This document shows, piece by piece, positions 17,081 to 25,406 of a stretch of DNA of 61,766 nucleotides (position 1 is the first letter of the stretch; every line of letters begins with the position of its first letter). The stretch is from Herbinix sp. GTDB taxonomy: Bacteria; Bacillota; Clostridia; Lachnospirales; Lachnospiraceae. The stretch covers positions 1 to 61,766 of the forward strand of contig JAQZBN010000021.1 in NCBI GenBank assembly GCA_029238935.1, given 5' to 3'. The notes below the pieces were generated by a model, which was not told the DNA's origin, searched no databases, and worked only from the letters and a program-made list of their open reading frames with translations. The position numbers were made by a program, and so were the translations under genes.

Positions 17081-18022
17081 ATGACAATAGGAGATAAGAT
17101 TAGAAAACTACGTGTTGAACGACATATTACCCAAGAAATATTAGCAAAATATTTAAATATATCTTATCAAGCAATTTCTAAATGGGAGCAGAATATAACG
17201 TCTCCGGATTTATCTATCATTCCGGATATTGCTGAATATTTCGAAATTACAACAGACGAATTATTAGGTGTTAATACATCCAAACAGAAAGACCCTTACA
17301 CTCGCCTTGAAAAGCTACTTTCGCTTTATCAAAGCAATGCAACCGAAGAAGATTTCTTAAAAGCTGTCTCTGCTTTTAACGAAGTTATTCTTCATGGCAA
17401 TCCGACATCAAGAGATTTGTATCATTATGTTTGTCTTTACGATCTTCATGGAAGACGAGATATGGAGAAAGCCATCAATTATTGTTACAAAATAATTGCG
17501 GACGGTGAACAAAGCCGAGATGCGTATTGGTTTCATACTCAAACAAGGCTTTCATTAAATCTTGTAAGGAGTAATAGAGCAAATGAAGCGATACAATTTC
17601 AAAAGAATTGGCTTGAGCGTGAACCCAATAATTACCTTGCCTGTACTTCCGTTGCTTTTGCATATCATTTTGCGAGTGATTACGAAGCTGCTTATGAATA
17701 TATTAAAAGAGCAGAAAAAATGCACAGCAATAAAGATGAAATTGATGGTGTCGAAATTGATACAGGTGCCGGAGATATTTGCAGAAGCCTTAAAAAGTAT
17801 GATGAAGCTATTGAGTATTGGGATAAAGCTTATGAAGCGGATACCGGCAGCATCTCATGTCTGTTTTCAAAAGCAGAAGCTTATGAAGAAATGGGGGAAC
17901 TCACAAAAGCGATTGAAACCTACCAATGCATAAAAAACTGGTTATCTCGTCAAGGGTATGACAGTATGGAACATGAATACCCTAATAAGAAAATAAGAGA
18001 ATTAAGTGAAAAATGTAATTAA
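17081..18022 (+). CDS. XRE-type HTH regulator with TPR repeats
   Basis: A 313-residue protein. Residues 1-65 form an XRE helix-turn-helix (GDKIRKLRVERHITQEILAK, then ISYQAISKWEQNITSPDLSI). The rest is a helical TPR-like array, with repeats such as KKYDEAIEYWDKAYEAD and GELTKAIETYQCIKNW. Proteins of this layout include peptide-responsive regulators of the RRNPP kind, but I see no peptide gene next to it, so that role is not claimed. ATG 17081 is chosen; the in-frame ATG at 17072 is too close to the GAAAGG RBS. A gutted relative of this gene lies at 19953-20104. Confidence 0.85.
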   Translation: MTIGDKIRKLRVERHITQEILAKYLNISYQAISKWEQNITSPDLSIIPDIAEYFEITTDELLGVNTSKQKDPYTRLEKLLSLYQSNATEEDFLKAVSAFNEVILHGNPTSRDLYHYVCLYDLHGRRDMEKAINYCYKIIADGEQSRDAYWFHTQTRLSLNLVRSNRANEAIQFQKNWLEREPNNYLACTSVAFAYHFASDYEAAYEYIKRAEKMHSNKDEIDGVEIDTGAGDICRSLKKYDEAIEYWDKAYEADTGSISCLFSKAEAYEEMGELTKAIETYQCIKNWLSRQGYDSMEHEYPNKKIRELSEKCN

Positions 18023-18152
18023 TGCTTCAATAGGGGTTACGAAGTAGCCGATAATATCTATATGGAATACCTATTCTATTAAATTAAGGGGTAATTATTA
18101 TTCAAAGTAATCACAACTTGATGAACTAAAACCTATAACTGATGAACAACAT

Positions 18153-18205
18153 TAGGGACTACTTCCCAACTAATTGATTAATTTGAGGGAAATAGTTCCC
18201 TTTTG
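18153..18205 (+). terminator. strong hairpin terminator
   Basis: GGGACTACTTCCC (from 18154) pairs with GGGAAATAGTTCCC (to 18200), followed by TTTT. It closes the transcript of the HTH-TPR gene. The remaining bases to 18461 are AT-rich and show no gene; they presumably carry the promoter of the gene at 18462. Confidence 0.7.
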
Positions 18206-18461
18206 ATACCCTATAATGAAAAATGTAAATTACCTATATTAATAGAATATTTTTATCAGACCATTAGTCCTTATATTGTTCATATTATATTTGAGCGCAT
18301 TAAGTTTTCTGAATTTATTTAAAGGGTATTAATTTACATATTAATATAAAATATAGAATTATTTGGTAGAGATTATAATTTAATTGTAGTAAAATACAGA
18401 TATAGATAACAACTGGTATATATTGGGACTGACAAATAATTGCATTTTCGGAGATTAAAGC

Positions 18462-19526
18462 ATGAGAGATAAAATGATAACATTCTTACTTAAGAATGCT
18501 AATCCATCGATTAAACGCCGTGTTAAGAATGAAATTTTATATGACCTCGCGCTAAATGAAGCGGAGGAATATCAAGCACAGATTTTACAAGAACCAATGA
18601 TACAGCATATTATGGCATGTCAAAAGGAAAACGGGTGGATAGGAACAAGCCTCCACGGAGGTATTGAAACACAAGAAGGTGGTACTAAATTCCTTGCAGA
18701 AAAAGCCCTAGATAAAGAAACGCCTGTATTGAAACGTGCCATGGATGCATTTGTTAGTACTCCGTTAGATGATTGGTGCTATGATACCCGTGGTATGATT
18801 ATTGACGAATTCAAGGTCACCGGACATGGACATAACCTAATACGTTGTGCTTGTATTGCCCGAGCTGGTTTTGATGATGTGATCGACATCTCACCACAGA
18901 TACAATTATCGCTAGATTGTTTTCAGCGTGTGCTTGAAGTTGACTCGGTATTGGAGATTACTCACCCCATTCGTGGTGGAAAACTGCGTGTTTTTAATGA
19001 CAACGAAAAATGGCCTTGTCGGTATCATCTAGATATATTGGCCCACACAAGCTCATGGAAAAACGAGCAGAATGTTAAGATGGTTGCTGATTCTATCACA
19101 AAGCTTATGAGAACCGACCGCCCTGAATTATTAAATTTAGTTCCTTCATCTTGGGTTGGACATGCTTTAGGTCCGCTTGGAGGGTTTCCAGCACAAGGTT
19201 TGACAGTAAAAGTAACCTGCCTACTTCCAAGCCCTATCTCAATACCTAACCGTGGCAAACCGGAAGTTTATCAAATGGAGTATATGGAATGGTTTGCTCG
19301 TTGTGGTGTAGTAAGATATATTCCAGCACTGCGTGAAGCTTTAGATGATATTATTAGAGCTGTCGATGATGATGGTATTTGCCGCGCTCCTGTGTTGGAG
19401 CTCAAAGGATGGGGACCATACTGTGGTTCACAATTGGAAGTAGATTGGAAATCAAAAATTCGCAAATCTTGTGATATTACCTTTAGGGCACTGTTGATAC
19501 AGCATTATGCCAATAAGGGAGAATAA
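18462..19526 (+). CDS. hypothetical protein, possible alpha/alpha-toroid
   Basis: A 354-residue soluble protein without signal or membrane segments. It is mostly helical and contains QKENGWIGTSLHGG and a series of aromatic and glycine-rich helix ends (WCYDTRGMIIDEF, WPCRYHLDILAH, GWGPYCGSQLEVDW). The pattern resembles prenyltransferase/squalene-cyclase-type alpha/alpha toroids, in which QxxGW motifs recur, but I see no DxDD cyclase motif. Function is not assigned. ATG 18462 follows GGAG (18451-18454). It stands alone between the terminator at 18153 and a GNAT remnant. Confidence 0.65.
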   Translation: MRDKMITFLLKNANPSIKRRVKNEILYDLALNEAEEYQAQILQEPMIQHIMACQKENGWIGTSLHGGIETQEGGTKFLAEKALDKETPVLKRAMDAFVSTPLDDWCYDTRGMIIDEFKVTGHGHNLIRCACIARAGFDDVIDISPQIQLSLDCFQRVLEVDSVLEITHPIRGGKLRVFNDNEKWPCRYHLDILAHTSSWKNEQNVKMVADSITKLMRTDRPELLNLVPSSWVGHALGPLGGFPAQGLTVKVTCLLPSPISIPNRGKPEVYQMEYMEWFARCGVVRYIPALREALDDIIRAVDDDGICRAPVLELKGWGPYCGSQLEVDWKSKIRKSCDITFRALLIQHYANKGE

Positions 19527-19596
19527 GATGAAGCCGATGTAAGTCTGAGTCACAGTATAAAAATTTTGTGTAATGAAATGAGGTATAGGTGAAAGT

Positions 19597-19891
19597 ATGA
19601 AAACCATTGAAACAGAACGACTGATTTTACAGGGTTGGCAACTTGATTATTTAGATGACCTTTACGAATACGCAAAAAATCCAAATGTTGGTTCAATGCA
19701 AGGCTGGGAGCACCATTCATGCAAGGAAGTATCTTTACACGCATTAAAGTCTTATATTGAAGATAATGATAGATGGGCAATCGTATTAAAGAAGAATAGA
19801 AAAGTGATTGGCATATAAATTTAAAGATAATCGTAATACCAGTAAGGAAATATCAAAAGTTATGTTGATAAATTACATGTTAATTTATTGA
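19597..19891 (+). pseudogene. truncated and frameshifted GNAT gene
   Basis: The frame from ATG 19597 encodes a typical N-terminus of a RimJ/RimL-like GNAT (TIETERLILQGWQLDYLDDL, then WAIVLKKNRKVIGI) and stops at 19816 after 73 codons. The next part is recognisable in the neighbouring frame as KFKDNRNTSKEISKVM, the strand-turn that normally follows VIGSIGL in this family, ending at 19889. The acetyl-CoA-binding motif A and the whole C-terminus are absent, so the gene is dead. Confidence 0.75.
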
Positions 19892-19952
19892 GTAAATTTT
19901 CGTTATCCTACTTTAGGTTGCCTGTTGCTAGTCGTTTTCTTAAAAAATATAT

Positions 19953-20104
19953 GCAACAACGATTTTAGTAATAACTATCAATTCATATTATTGAATATTA
20001 ATGATTTTTGATAAACTAAAATCGCAGCAGTAGATTTACGCTGTATAAATTACTACTTATCCCGTCAAGATTATGTCATTATTGAAAGAGAATATTAAAT
20101 AAGG
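19953..20104 (+). pseudogene. gutted second copy of the HTH-TPR locus
   Basis: The first part (19953-20033) copies the structured leader found upstream of the HTH-TPR gene (16978-17055). It is joined almost directly to a piece reading CINYYLSRQDYVIIEREY, which aligns with CIKNWLSRQGYDSMEHEYPN at the C-terminus of that protein (from 17927). The intervening coding region, about 850 bp by comparison with the intact copy, is missing. This is best explained as a paralogous locus that lost its body by internal deletion. The next gene's RBS begins at its edge (20101). Confidence 0.7.
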
Positions 20105-20117
20105 AGGCAAAGATAGG

Positions 20118-20738
20118 GTGGATGAATATAATTTTGTTAGTGTAAGTGAACATTATGATAAGCTGATTGATGAAGGTAATGACCCAGTTTATGATTCGAA
20201 ATTGCTGAAAGAATATATGGATAAATCTGATGGACAATACTTCATCAATTGCCTTGACCTTGCACCAACGAAAGATGTCTTAGAAGTCGGAGTAGGTACT
20301 GGTAGATTGGCTATACGGGTAGCTAGAAAATGTAACGTATTCTGCGGAATTGATATATCTGAAAAGACAGTTGCCAGAGCCAAAAGTAATCTAAAAGAAT
20401 TTGATAATGTGCATATTATGTTGGGAGATTTTCTTGAATATTCATTCAATACGCTGTTTGACGTGATCTATTCTTCACAAGTATTCTGGCACATACGAGA
20501 TAAACAAAATGCAATCTCTAAAATTGAAAAATTATTAAAAAAGAATGGAATATTCGTATTATCTATAAATAAGGATCAGTCCGATGTCACGGATTATGTT
20601 TCAAGAAAAGTAAGAATGTTTCCTGATGATAAAGATAAAATTTTAAAGTACTTAGAAAACGCAAACTTGTGTAACATGCATATAGAAGAGATTGAAAACG
20701 CATATGTGATCGTAGCATATAAAAAATATAACGCTTAG
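20118..20738 (+). CDS. class I SAM-dependent methyltransferase
   Basis: A 206-residue methyltransferase with a Rossmann-like fold. Motif I is VLEVGVGTGRLAIRVA, which binds S-adenosylmethionine. An acidic residue follows in CGIDISEKTV, and a later MLGDFLEYSF and FDVIYSSQVFWHI mark motifs II and III. The start is GTG 20118 with AAGGAGG at 20101-20107. The acceptor is unknown; the type is common among small-molecule methyltransferases. It may be expressed from sequence left by the gutted locus just upstream. Confidence 0.88.
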   Translation: MDEYNFVSVSEHYDKLIDEGNDPVYDSKLLKEYMDKSDGQYFINCLDLAPTKDVLEVGVGTGRLAIRVARKCNVFCGIDISEKTVARAKSNLKEFDNVHIMLGDFLEYSFNTLFDVIYSSQVFWHIRDKQNAISKIEKLLKKNGIFVLSINKDQSDVTDYVSRKVRMFPDDKDKILKYLENANLCNMHIEEIENAYVIVAYKKYNA

Positions 20739-20978
20739 TTAGAATTGATTAATAAACATATAATGCAAACAAACGATTTACTTGTGTACACTTGAAGAGT
20801 TATGAACGAGATATTTAGTTAATTCACGGTCTTATGATTAAAGAGTAGAAGGTTTTATATAACCTACATTGATTATAATTGTTTTTAACCTTGATTATGT
20901 ATTATTTTGGGAATATGATAAGTAAAAGTAAGTAGATTTTATTTGCATTTCATAAATATTGAAAGAGGTATAAATACA

Positions 20979-21692
20979 ATGAATTATCAAGCAATAAAAA
21001 AAGAATGTGAGGATAATACTCACTTAATCAGCATGGTACCTGTTAGCGAGATTATTCGTTTCGGGTATGAAATCGGGTTGAATGAAAACAGTAAAGTACT
21101 TGACTTATGCTGCGGTTATGGAACACTACTGAAAGTATGGAATGAGACTTATGGAATTTCGGGTGTTGGCGTTGACCTTAATAATCATTTTCTTTCCATT
21201 GGCAATGAAAGATTGCAACAAGAAGGAATAGACAAGGTTTTATTAATTTGTGATGATGTTACTAAGTATAAGGATGACGAGAAATATGATGTTGTTATTT
21301 GCAGTGAAACGATTGAAACGATCCAAAACACACTTGAATTAGGAGAAAAATTTCTGAAAAAAGGTGGGATTCTTGCTTATCAAAAGTTATATTCGAAAGT
21401 ACAGAATCCTCCCCAAGAGTTAGTTGATTTTGATGGGGAGGTATTGCCACTTTTGGAGCTAAATCGTATTTTCAATTCACTTGGATTTTACATGACATGT
21501 ATGGCAAGCGATACAAATAGTATGTGGGAACATTATGTTGTAAACTGGAGCGGTAAACGTGATATAAATATGTTAAGACAAAATCCGAATGATGAAAAAT
21601 TAAAACAATGGATTGAAAAATGGTATCGGATGTATTTTGATTATCGTCGACAATATGAAGGTCAAGCTTTATTTGGACTTGAACGGTTCTGA
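20979..21692 (+). CDS. class I SAM-dependent methyltransferase
   Basis: A 237-residue methyltransferase. Motif I is KVLDLCCGYGTLLKVW and the following acidic position is in GVGVDLNNHF; YDVVICSETIETI marks motif III. It is not closely similar to the methyltransferase at 20118, so it is not a recent duplicate. ATG 20979 has GAAAGAGGT at 20961-20969. The acceptor substrate is unknown. It is followed by an APH-type kinase gene 65 bases downstream. Confidence 0.86.
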   Translation: MNYQAIKKECEDNTHLISMVPVSEIIRFGYEIGLNENSKVLDLCCGYGTLLKVWNETYGISGVGVDLNNHFLSIGNERLQQEGIDKVLLICDDVTKYKDDEKYDVVICSETIETIQNTLELGEKFLKKGGILAYQKLYSKVQNPPQELVDFDGEVLPLLELNRIFNSLGFYMTCMASDTNSMWEHYVVNWSGKRDINMLRQNPNDEKLKQWIEKWYRMYFDYRRQYEGQALFGLERF

Positions 21693-21757
21693 AGTATATA
21701 GAAAAATATTGATATCTGTTGTGAATAATTATATATTTTGTACGATTGGAGATAGCA

Positions 21758-22714
21758 ATGTTACATAAATTAATTTCAAATAATTATGATCTGGAAGTAA
21801 AAAATCTATCATTAATCGATCATCATTTTGGTACAGAAGTCTTTTTGGCAGAAACTAGTAAAGGGAAATTTATTGTCAAAACACTTCCGTTGGGCATAGT
21901 TGGAATGGAAAATGAAGGACATATCACGGAATATTTGTTGAACAACGATATTAGTGTCGCAAGATTATTAAAGGCAAATAACGGTATGTATCATATAGAA
22001 ACCGATAATCTACAATTTCATATTCAAGAATATATTCAGGGAGAAACTTTAAGAGTAAATACCGCTCCTTCTTGGTTCATAGAAAAATCTGCTCATTTAA
22101 TCGGTAAAATTCACTATGCCCTTAACAATTATAGTGAGCTTAAAACAAGTTTTGGTCTAGATTTTTTCAATGATGATAATGTAAATGGCTCAATTAGGTA
22201 TTATTCCGAAATGTTGAATGAGGCAAACAAACAGAAGGATGATTCATTAATATATGCTTTAGAGGAACGTTTAAAACATTTAAAACGAATTTCAACATTT
22301 GTAATTGATGTAGATAAATTAACATATTCCAATTCACATGGTGATTTTCATATTGGGCAAATAATAACTAACAATGAAAATCTTACTGTGATTGATTGGA
22401 CTTCAGCAAGCAAACTGCCAATTTGTTTAGAAGTAATAACATCATATGTGACTTCAGACCCCGAGTGTAAAAGTGGTCAAATTGATAGCAATAGATTGAA
22501 ACGGTTTATAGATAATTATTCTAAATATTTTTCATTATCTTCATATGATGTAGAAATAATGCCATATTTACTTTATTACCAACAGTTAATGTGTCATTAT
22601 ACCCCTCCATATCGCAATGTAGCTGATTCCTATAAGCCAATTTGCGAATTGATAAATAACTTCACTAATTGGCTTTATCATAAAGTGGATACACTGTCCA
22701 AAGAATTATGTTAA
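21758..22714 (+). CDS. APH-type phosphotransferase
   Basis: A 318-residue kinase of the aminoglycoside phosphotransferase/choline kinase fold. The catalytic loop is SHGDFHIGQIITNN (His-Gly-Asp, with Gln in place of the usual Asn) and the metal-binding segment is LTVIDWTSAS. An ATP-binding lysine is seen near FIVKTLPLG. It would phosphorylate a hydroxyl on a metabolite or antibiotic with ATP or GTP. ATG 21758 has GGAG seven bases upstream. The Asn-to-Gln change in the loop occurs in some family branches and need not inactivate it. Resistance is not implied by sequence alone. Confidence 0.83.
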   Translation: MLHKLISNNYDLEVKNLSLIDHHFGTEVFLAETSKGKFIVKTLPLGIVGMENEGHITEYLLNNDISVARLLKANNGMYHIETDNLQFHIQEYIQGETLRVNTAPSWFIEKSAHLIGKIHYALNNYSELKTSFGLDFFNDDNVNGSIRYYSEMLNEANKQKDDSLIYALEERLKHLKRISTFVIDVDKLTYSNSHGDFHIGQIITNNENLTVIDWTSASKLPICLEVITSYVTSDPECKSGQIDSNRLKRFIDNYSKYFSLSSYDVEIMPYLLYYQQLMCHYTPPYRNVADSYKPICELINNFTNWLYHKVDTLSKELC

Positions 22715-22847
22715 TGATATTAATGGTAATTCCTTATGATATAAAGCGAATAAATTAATGTGCAGTCAGGATACCTCACAATCATTTTCAAAAGCTAATT
22801 TACATGTATTAATACAATTTAATGAAAAGCGAAAGGTAATTTCGATT

Positions 22848-23441
22848 ATGAAAAAGGGAAAGATAATATTTTTGAATGGCACTTCCAGTTCAGGCAAATC
22901 TACTTTAGCAAAGACGTTACAACGAAAATTACCTGAACCATATTTTTGTATAGCAATGGATACGTTTACGGATATTATTTCACCTTGGTTCACTGGTGAT
23001 TTTAATGGAGAAACATCAGAAATTTTAGAGAGACAGTCACTTTCTGCGATGCATCATACAATAAAACTTTATTCGGATTTAGGATATAATGTGATTGTTG
23101 ATGACGTTATATGTAAATGGGTTTCATCGCAGGGCATAGAATATAGATTGTTGGAGGAATGTGTTGAGTTGATGCATGATTATCCAATTTTGTTCGTTAA
23201 AGTATATTGTCCTTTGGAAGAATTAAAACGTAGGGAAATTGAACGTGGAGACAGAGATATTGGTTCAGCAGAAGGTAATTACAGTATATTATATCCAAAG
23301 GATGATTATGATATTGTAGTAAATACATATATTAATACTCCGGAAGAATGTGCAGATATGATAATTAATTTATTGGAACAACCAGAGTGTTATAAGGCAT
23401 TTAAACAGTTAAAGAGAAAATTAAGTGTTTCATCTTTATGA
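22848..23441 (+). CDS. chloramphenicol phosphotransferase-like kinase
   Basis: A 197-residue P-loop kinase resembling the chloramphenicol phosphotransferase family (PF07931). The Walker A loop is NGTSSSGKST, followed by CIAMDTFTDII, where family members carry the catalytic Asp, and NVIVDDVICKW. The C-terminal half has the lid-like CPLEELKRREIERGDRDIG segment. ATG 22848 is chosen (GAAAGG at 22831-22836); the frame continues upstream to 22758 without an RBS. Whether chloramphenicol is the substrate cannot be told. It follows the APH-type gene closely. Confidence 0.83.
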   Translation: MKKGKIIFLNGTSSSGKSTLAKTLQRKLPEPYFCIAMDTFTDIISPWFTGDFNGETSEILERQSLSAMHHTIKLYSDLGYNVIVDDVICKWVSSQGIEYRLLEECVELMHDYPILFVKVYCPLEELKRREIERGDRDIGSAEGNYSILYPKDDYDIVVNTYINTPEECADMIINLLEQPECYKAFKQLKRKLSVSSL

Positions 23442-23448
23442 ATTGTTA

Positions 23449-23541
23449 AAATGGAAAGAATTACCTGAGGAGAGTGAACTACTGCGCCAGCAGTTTTAGT
23501 GATTGGTTATACTTGCGTATTGAAGATTATATATATTAGAC
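23449..23541 (+). repeat. duplicated intergenic block, copy B
   Basis: This block is similar to 4630-4715. It contains a small hairpin, ACTGC-GCCA-GCAGT. One frame, open from GTG just inside the end of the kinase gene, reads VFHLYELLKWKELPEESELL then RQQF and a stop, which looks like the decayed C-terminus of a lost protein. The gene at 23557 begins just after it. Confidence 0.55.
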
Positions 23542-23556
23542 AAAGAGGTTGAAAAA

Positions 23557-24627
23557 ATGAGTAAATATTTATATTGTTGTCAAAACACAGTAAAAAATTT
23601 TTATGATCATATAATTCCTGTTCCGAATGATTTTGACGTTAATCCCGTTTTTCTATCAGGGATAGATAAAGAAGATTTTATGAACGGATTATCGGATTTA
23701 ACAATTATAATCAGGTCCGTTTATGCTGATATAATACAGCAACCCGCAGAGTATGGGCTTCCGATGGTAGAGGATATTGAATATAGTTCGTTTAATCCTA
23801 AAGCCGCCGATTCCAAGAATTCAGCACACAGACTCATTACGTTATTGCATACATTGGTACAGAGTGGCGAATTATCTGACAGTGAATTAATTGTTGATAA
23901 CAAGGTTTTCTCCGAAAAGTCTAAAAAACTAAAGTCTATTTACAAGATCACTAACTACAAAATGATACTGCATAAACTTTGCGAGTTCGGATTCATTTAT
24001 GAAAATAACATACTGTCGTTTCCCGATAATAATTCTATCGTTCCTATACTGTATGCTTACATGAAAAATGTAAAATTGGAACATACACCTGTTTTTTCAT
24101 TAAACTACTTTCTCGCAGCGGTAGAAATGCCTTCTCTTCCTGTTATTTTAGCAAAGTATATATCAGGTGATGAACGCGTATTTGCTGAACTTTTATGTGA
24201 TTTTTTAGAAAAAGAAGGTTTCATAGTCGGAAGCACTTATCCTCACCTCGATTATTTATTTTCAATTGAATATTTGATTGATGCTAAAAACGAAAAACGA
24301 ATCGCCAGAATTTATTCCGGGTATGGGAAACTGCTTATACGCTTAAAATTACATAGTAGCGACTGTTACGATTACTATCTTGAAAATCTACCTGAACGAA
24401 TAAAACAGATATTTCGGAAAGAATCAAGTTGCTGCTTTTGCAAAGAACCTTGCACAACAAGGCTAACACGAACTTTTGAAGGAATTACATACACAGACTG
24501 TGGATATGGTAATTATTTTGACGTTGTTTCATATGATCCAAACGATATTAAGTATTACAAACAGATTGTTTCACTGGAAGTAAAGGCTGAGAAAACAAGT
24601 GCAAGAAGAAAAGGTACGAAAGTATAA
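23557..24627 (+). CDS. hypothetical protein with C-terminal Cys cluster
   Basis: A 356-residue soluble protein of unknown function. The first 280 residues are mostly helical. The C-terminal 60 residues hold SSCCFCKEPCTTRLTRTFEG and, 15 residues later, DCGYGNYFDV. These cysteines could bind a metal ion, and similar Cys-rich tails occur in other Firmicutes proteins of unknown role. AAAGAGG precedes ATG 23557. The gene directly follows the duplicated block at 23449 and shows no clear link with its neighbours. Confidence 0.72.
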   Translation: MSKYLYCCQNTVKNFYDHIIPVPNDFDVNPVFLSGIDKEDFMNGLSDLTIIIRSVYADIIQQPAEYGLPMVEDIEYSSFNPKAADSKNSAHRLITLLHTLVQSGELSDSELIVDNKVFSEKSKKLKSIYKITNYKMILHKLCEFGFIYENNILSFPDNNSIVPILYAYMKNVKLEHTPVFSLNYFLAAVEMPSLPVILAKYISGDERVFAELLCDFLEKEGFIVGSTYPHLDYLFSIEYLIDAKNEKRIARIYSGYGKLLIRLKLHSSDCYDYYLENLPERIKQIFRKESSCCFCKEPCTTRLTRTFEGITYTDCGYGNYFDVVSYDPNDIKYYKQIVSLEVKAEKTSARRKGTKV

Positions 24628-24739
24628 TTATATCAGGGTCATCCCGTTTTTAGGCTGGGCATTGTGACTTCCTATGTATTTTGAATGGATACTCAAACTT
24701 CTCAAGATTTTTATTTAAATACGCTGAATTAGTACCGGA

Positions 24740-24955
24740 ATGGTCAAAACAATAAAAAAAGCTGCAGAGTATTATAATACTGCATGTAATTACTCCGGTG
24801 AGTTATGGAATTATGTTACTTCGGATAAGAATGGTCTTGAAAAATTCAAAACAAAAGAAGTTAGATATGCATTTGCTACCCACATGTTAAGAGCTAAAAT
24901 ATATACTGTTAGAGCTGTCATGATCTTGGAGAAACTAATAGAAAGAGTGGAGTGA
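24740..24955 (+). CDS. short hypothetical protein or gene fragment, 71 aa
   Basis: A 71-residue lysine-rich helical frame (MVKTIKKAAEYYNTACNYSG, ending MILEKLIERVE). It has only a weak RBS-like TACCGG. It could be a small helical protein or the end of a lost gene. I recognise no family. Confidence 0.35.
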   Translation: MVKTIKKAAEYYNTACNYSGELWNYVTSDKNGLEKFKTKEVRYAFATHMLRAKIYTVRAVMILEKLIERVE

Positions 24956-25307
24956 TAGATAGACCCGCAAGATTTGCATTATAATAATCAAAATTATACT
25001 AATTTCCAAAGATTCTGGTGGAAAAATTTACTATTCATTGATATAATAAATACAAGTACTAACTAGAAATTAAAATCCAACCGGAGGAACATATTTTGCG
25101 ACTATAATTGCTGATTAATTTTCATAATTGAAAATTGAAAAAAAGTAGTATACACCTATTCCATTAGGTTTTTTTGTGTACTTCTTTATGATAGCAATTA
25201 GAAGGCATAATGCTTATAGAACTACAATTATGTAGTTTTTCGATCAACAGGATAATCTTTGATGAGGAGATCATCGTTTTGATAGACAAACGATTCATGT
25301 AATTTTA

Positions 25308-25342
25308 GGCTGCAGAAAGGCTCTTTTTGCAGTCCTTTTTTT
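25308..25342 (+). terminator. hairpin terminator in the 24956-25406 gap
   Basis: GGCTGCAGAAAG pairs with a CTTTTTGCAGTCC arm and seven Ts follow. It lies 64 bases before the next gene, so it could be an attenuator in that gene's leader rather than the end of an upstream unit. A second inverted repeat, GTAGTATACAC and GTGTACTTC, lies at about 25147-25184. No gene is seen in the rest of this 450-base gap. Confidence 0.6.
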
Positions 25343-25406
25343 GTTTTATAGTTCTATATATTAAAACCATGGAGTAGTCCTTAAATAGATAAAAGGAGGT
25401 ACTCGT

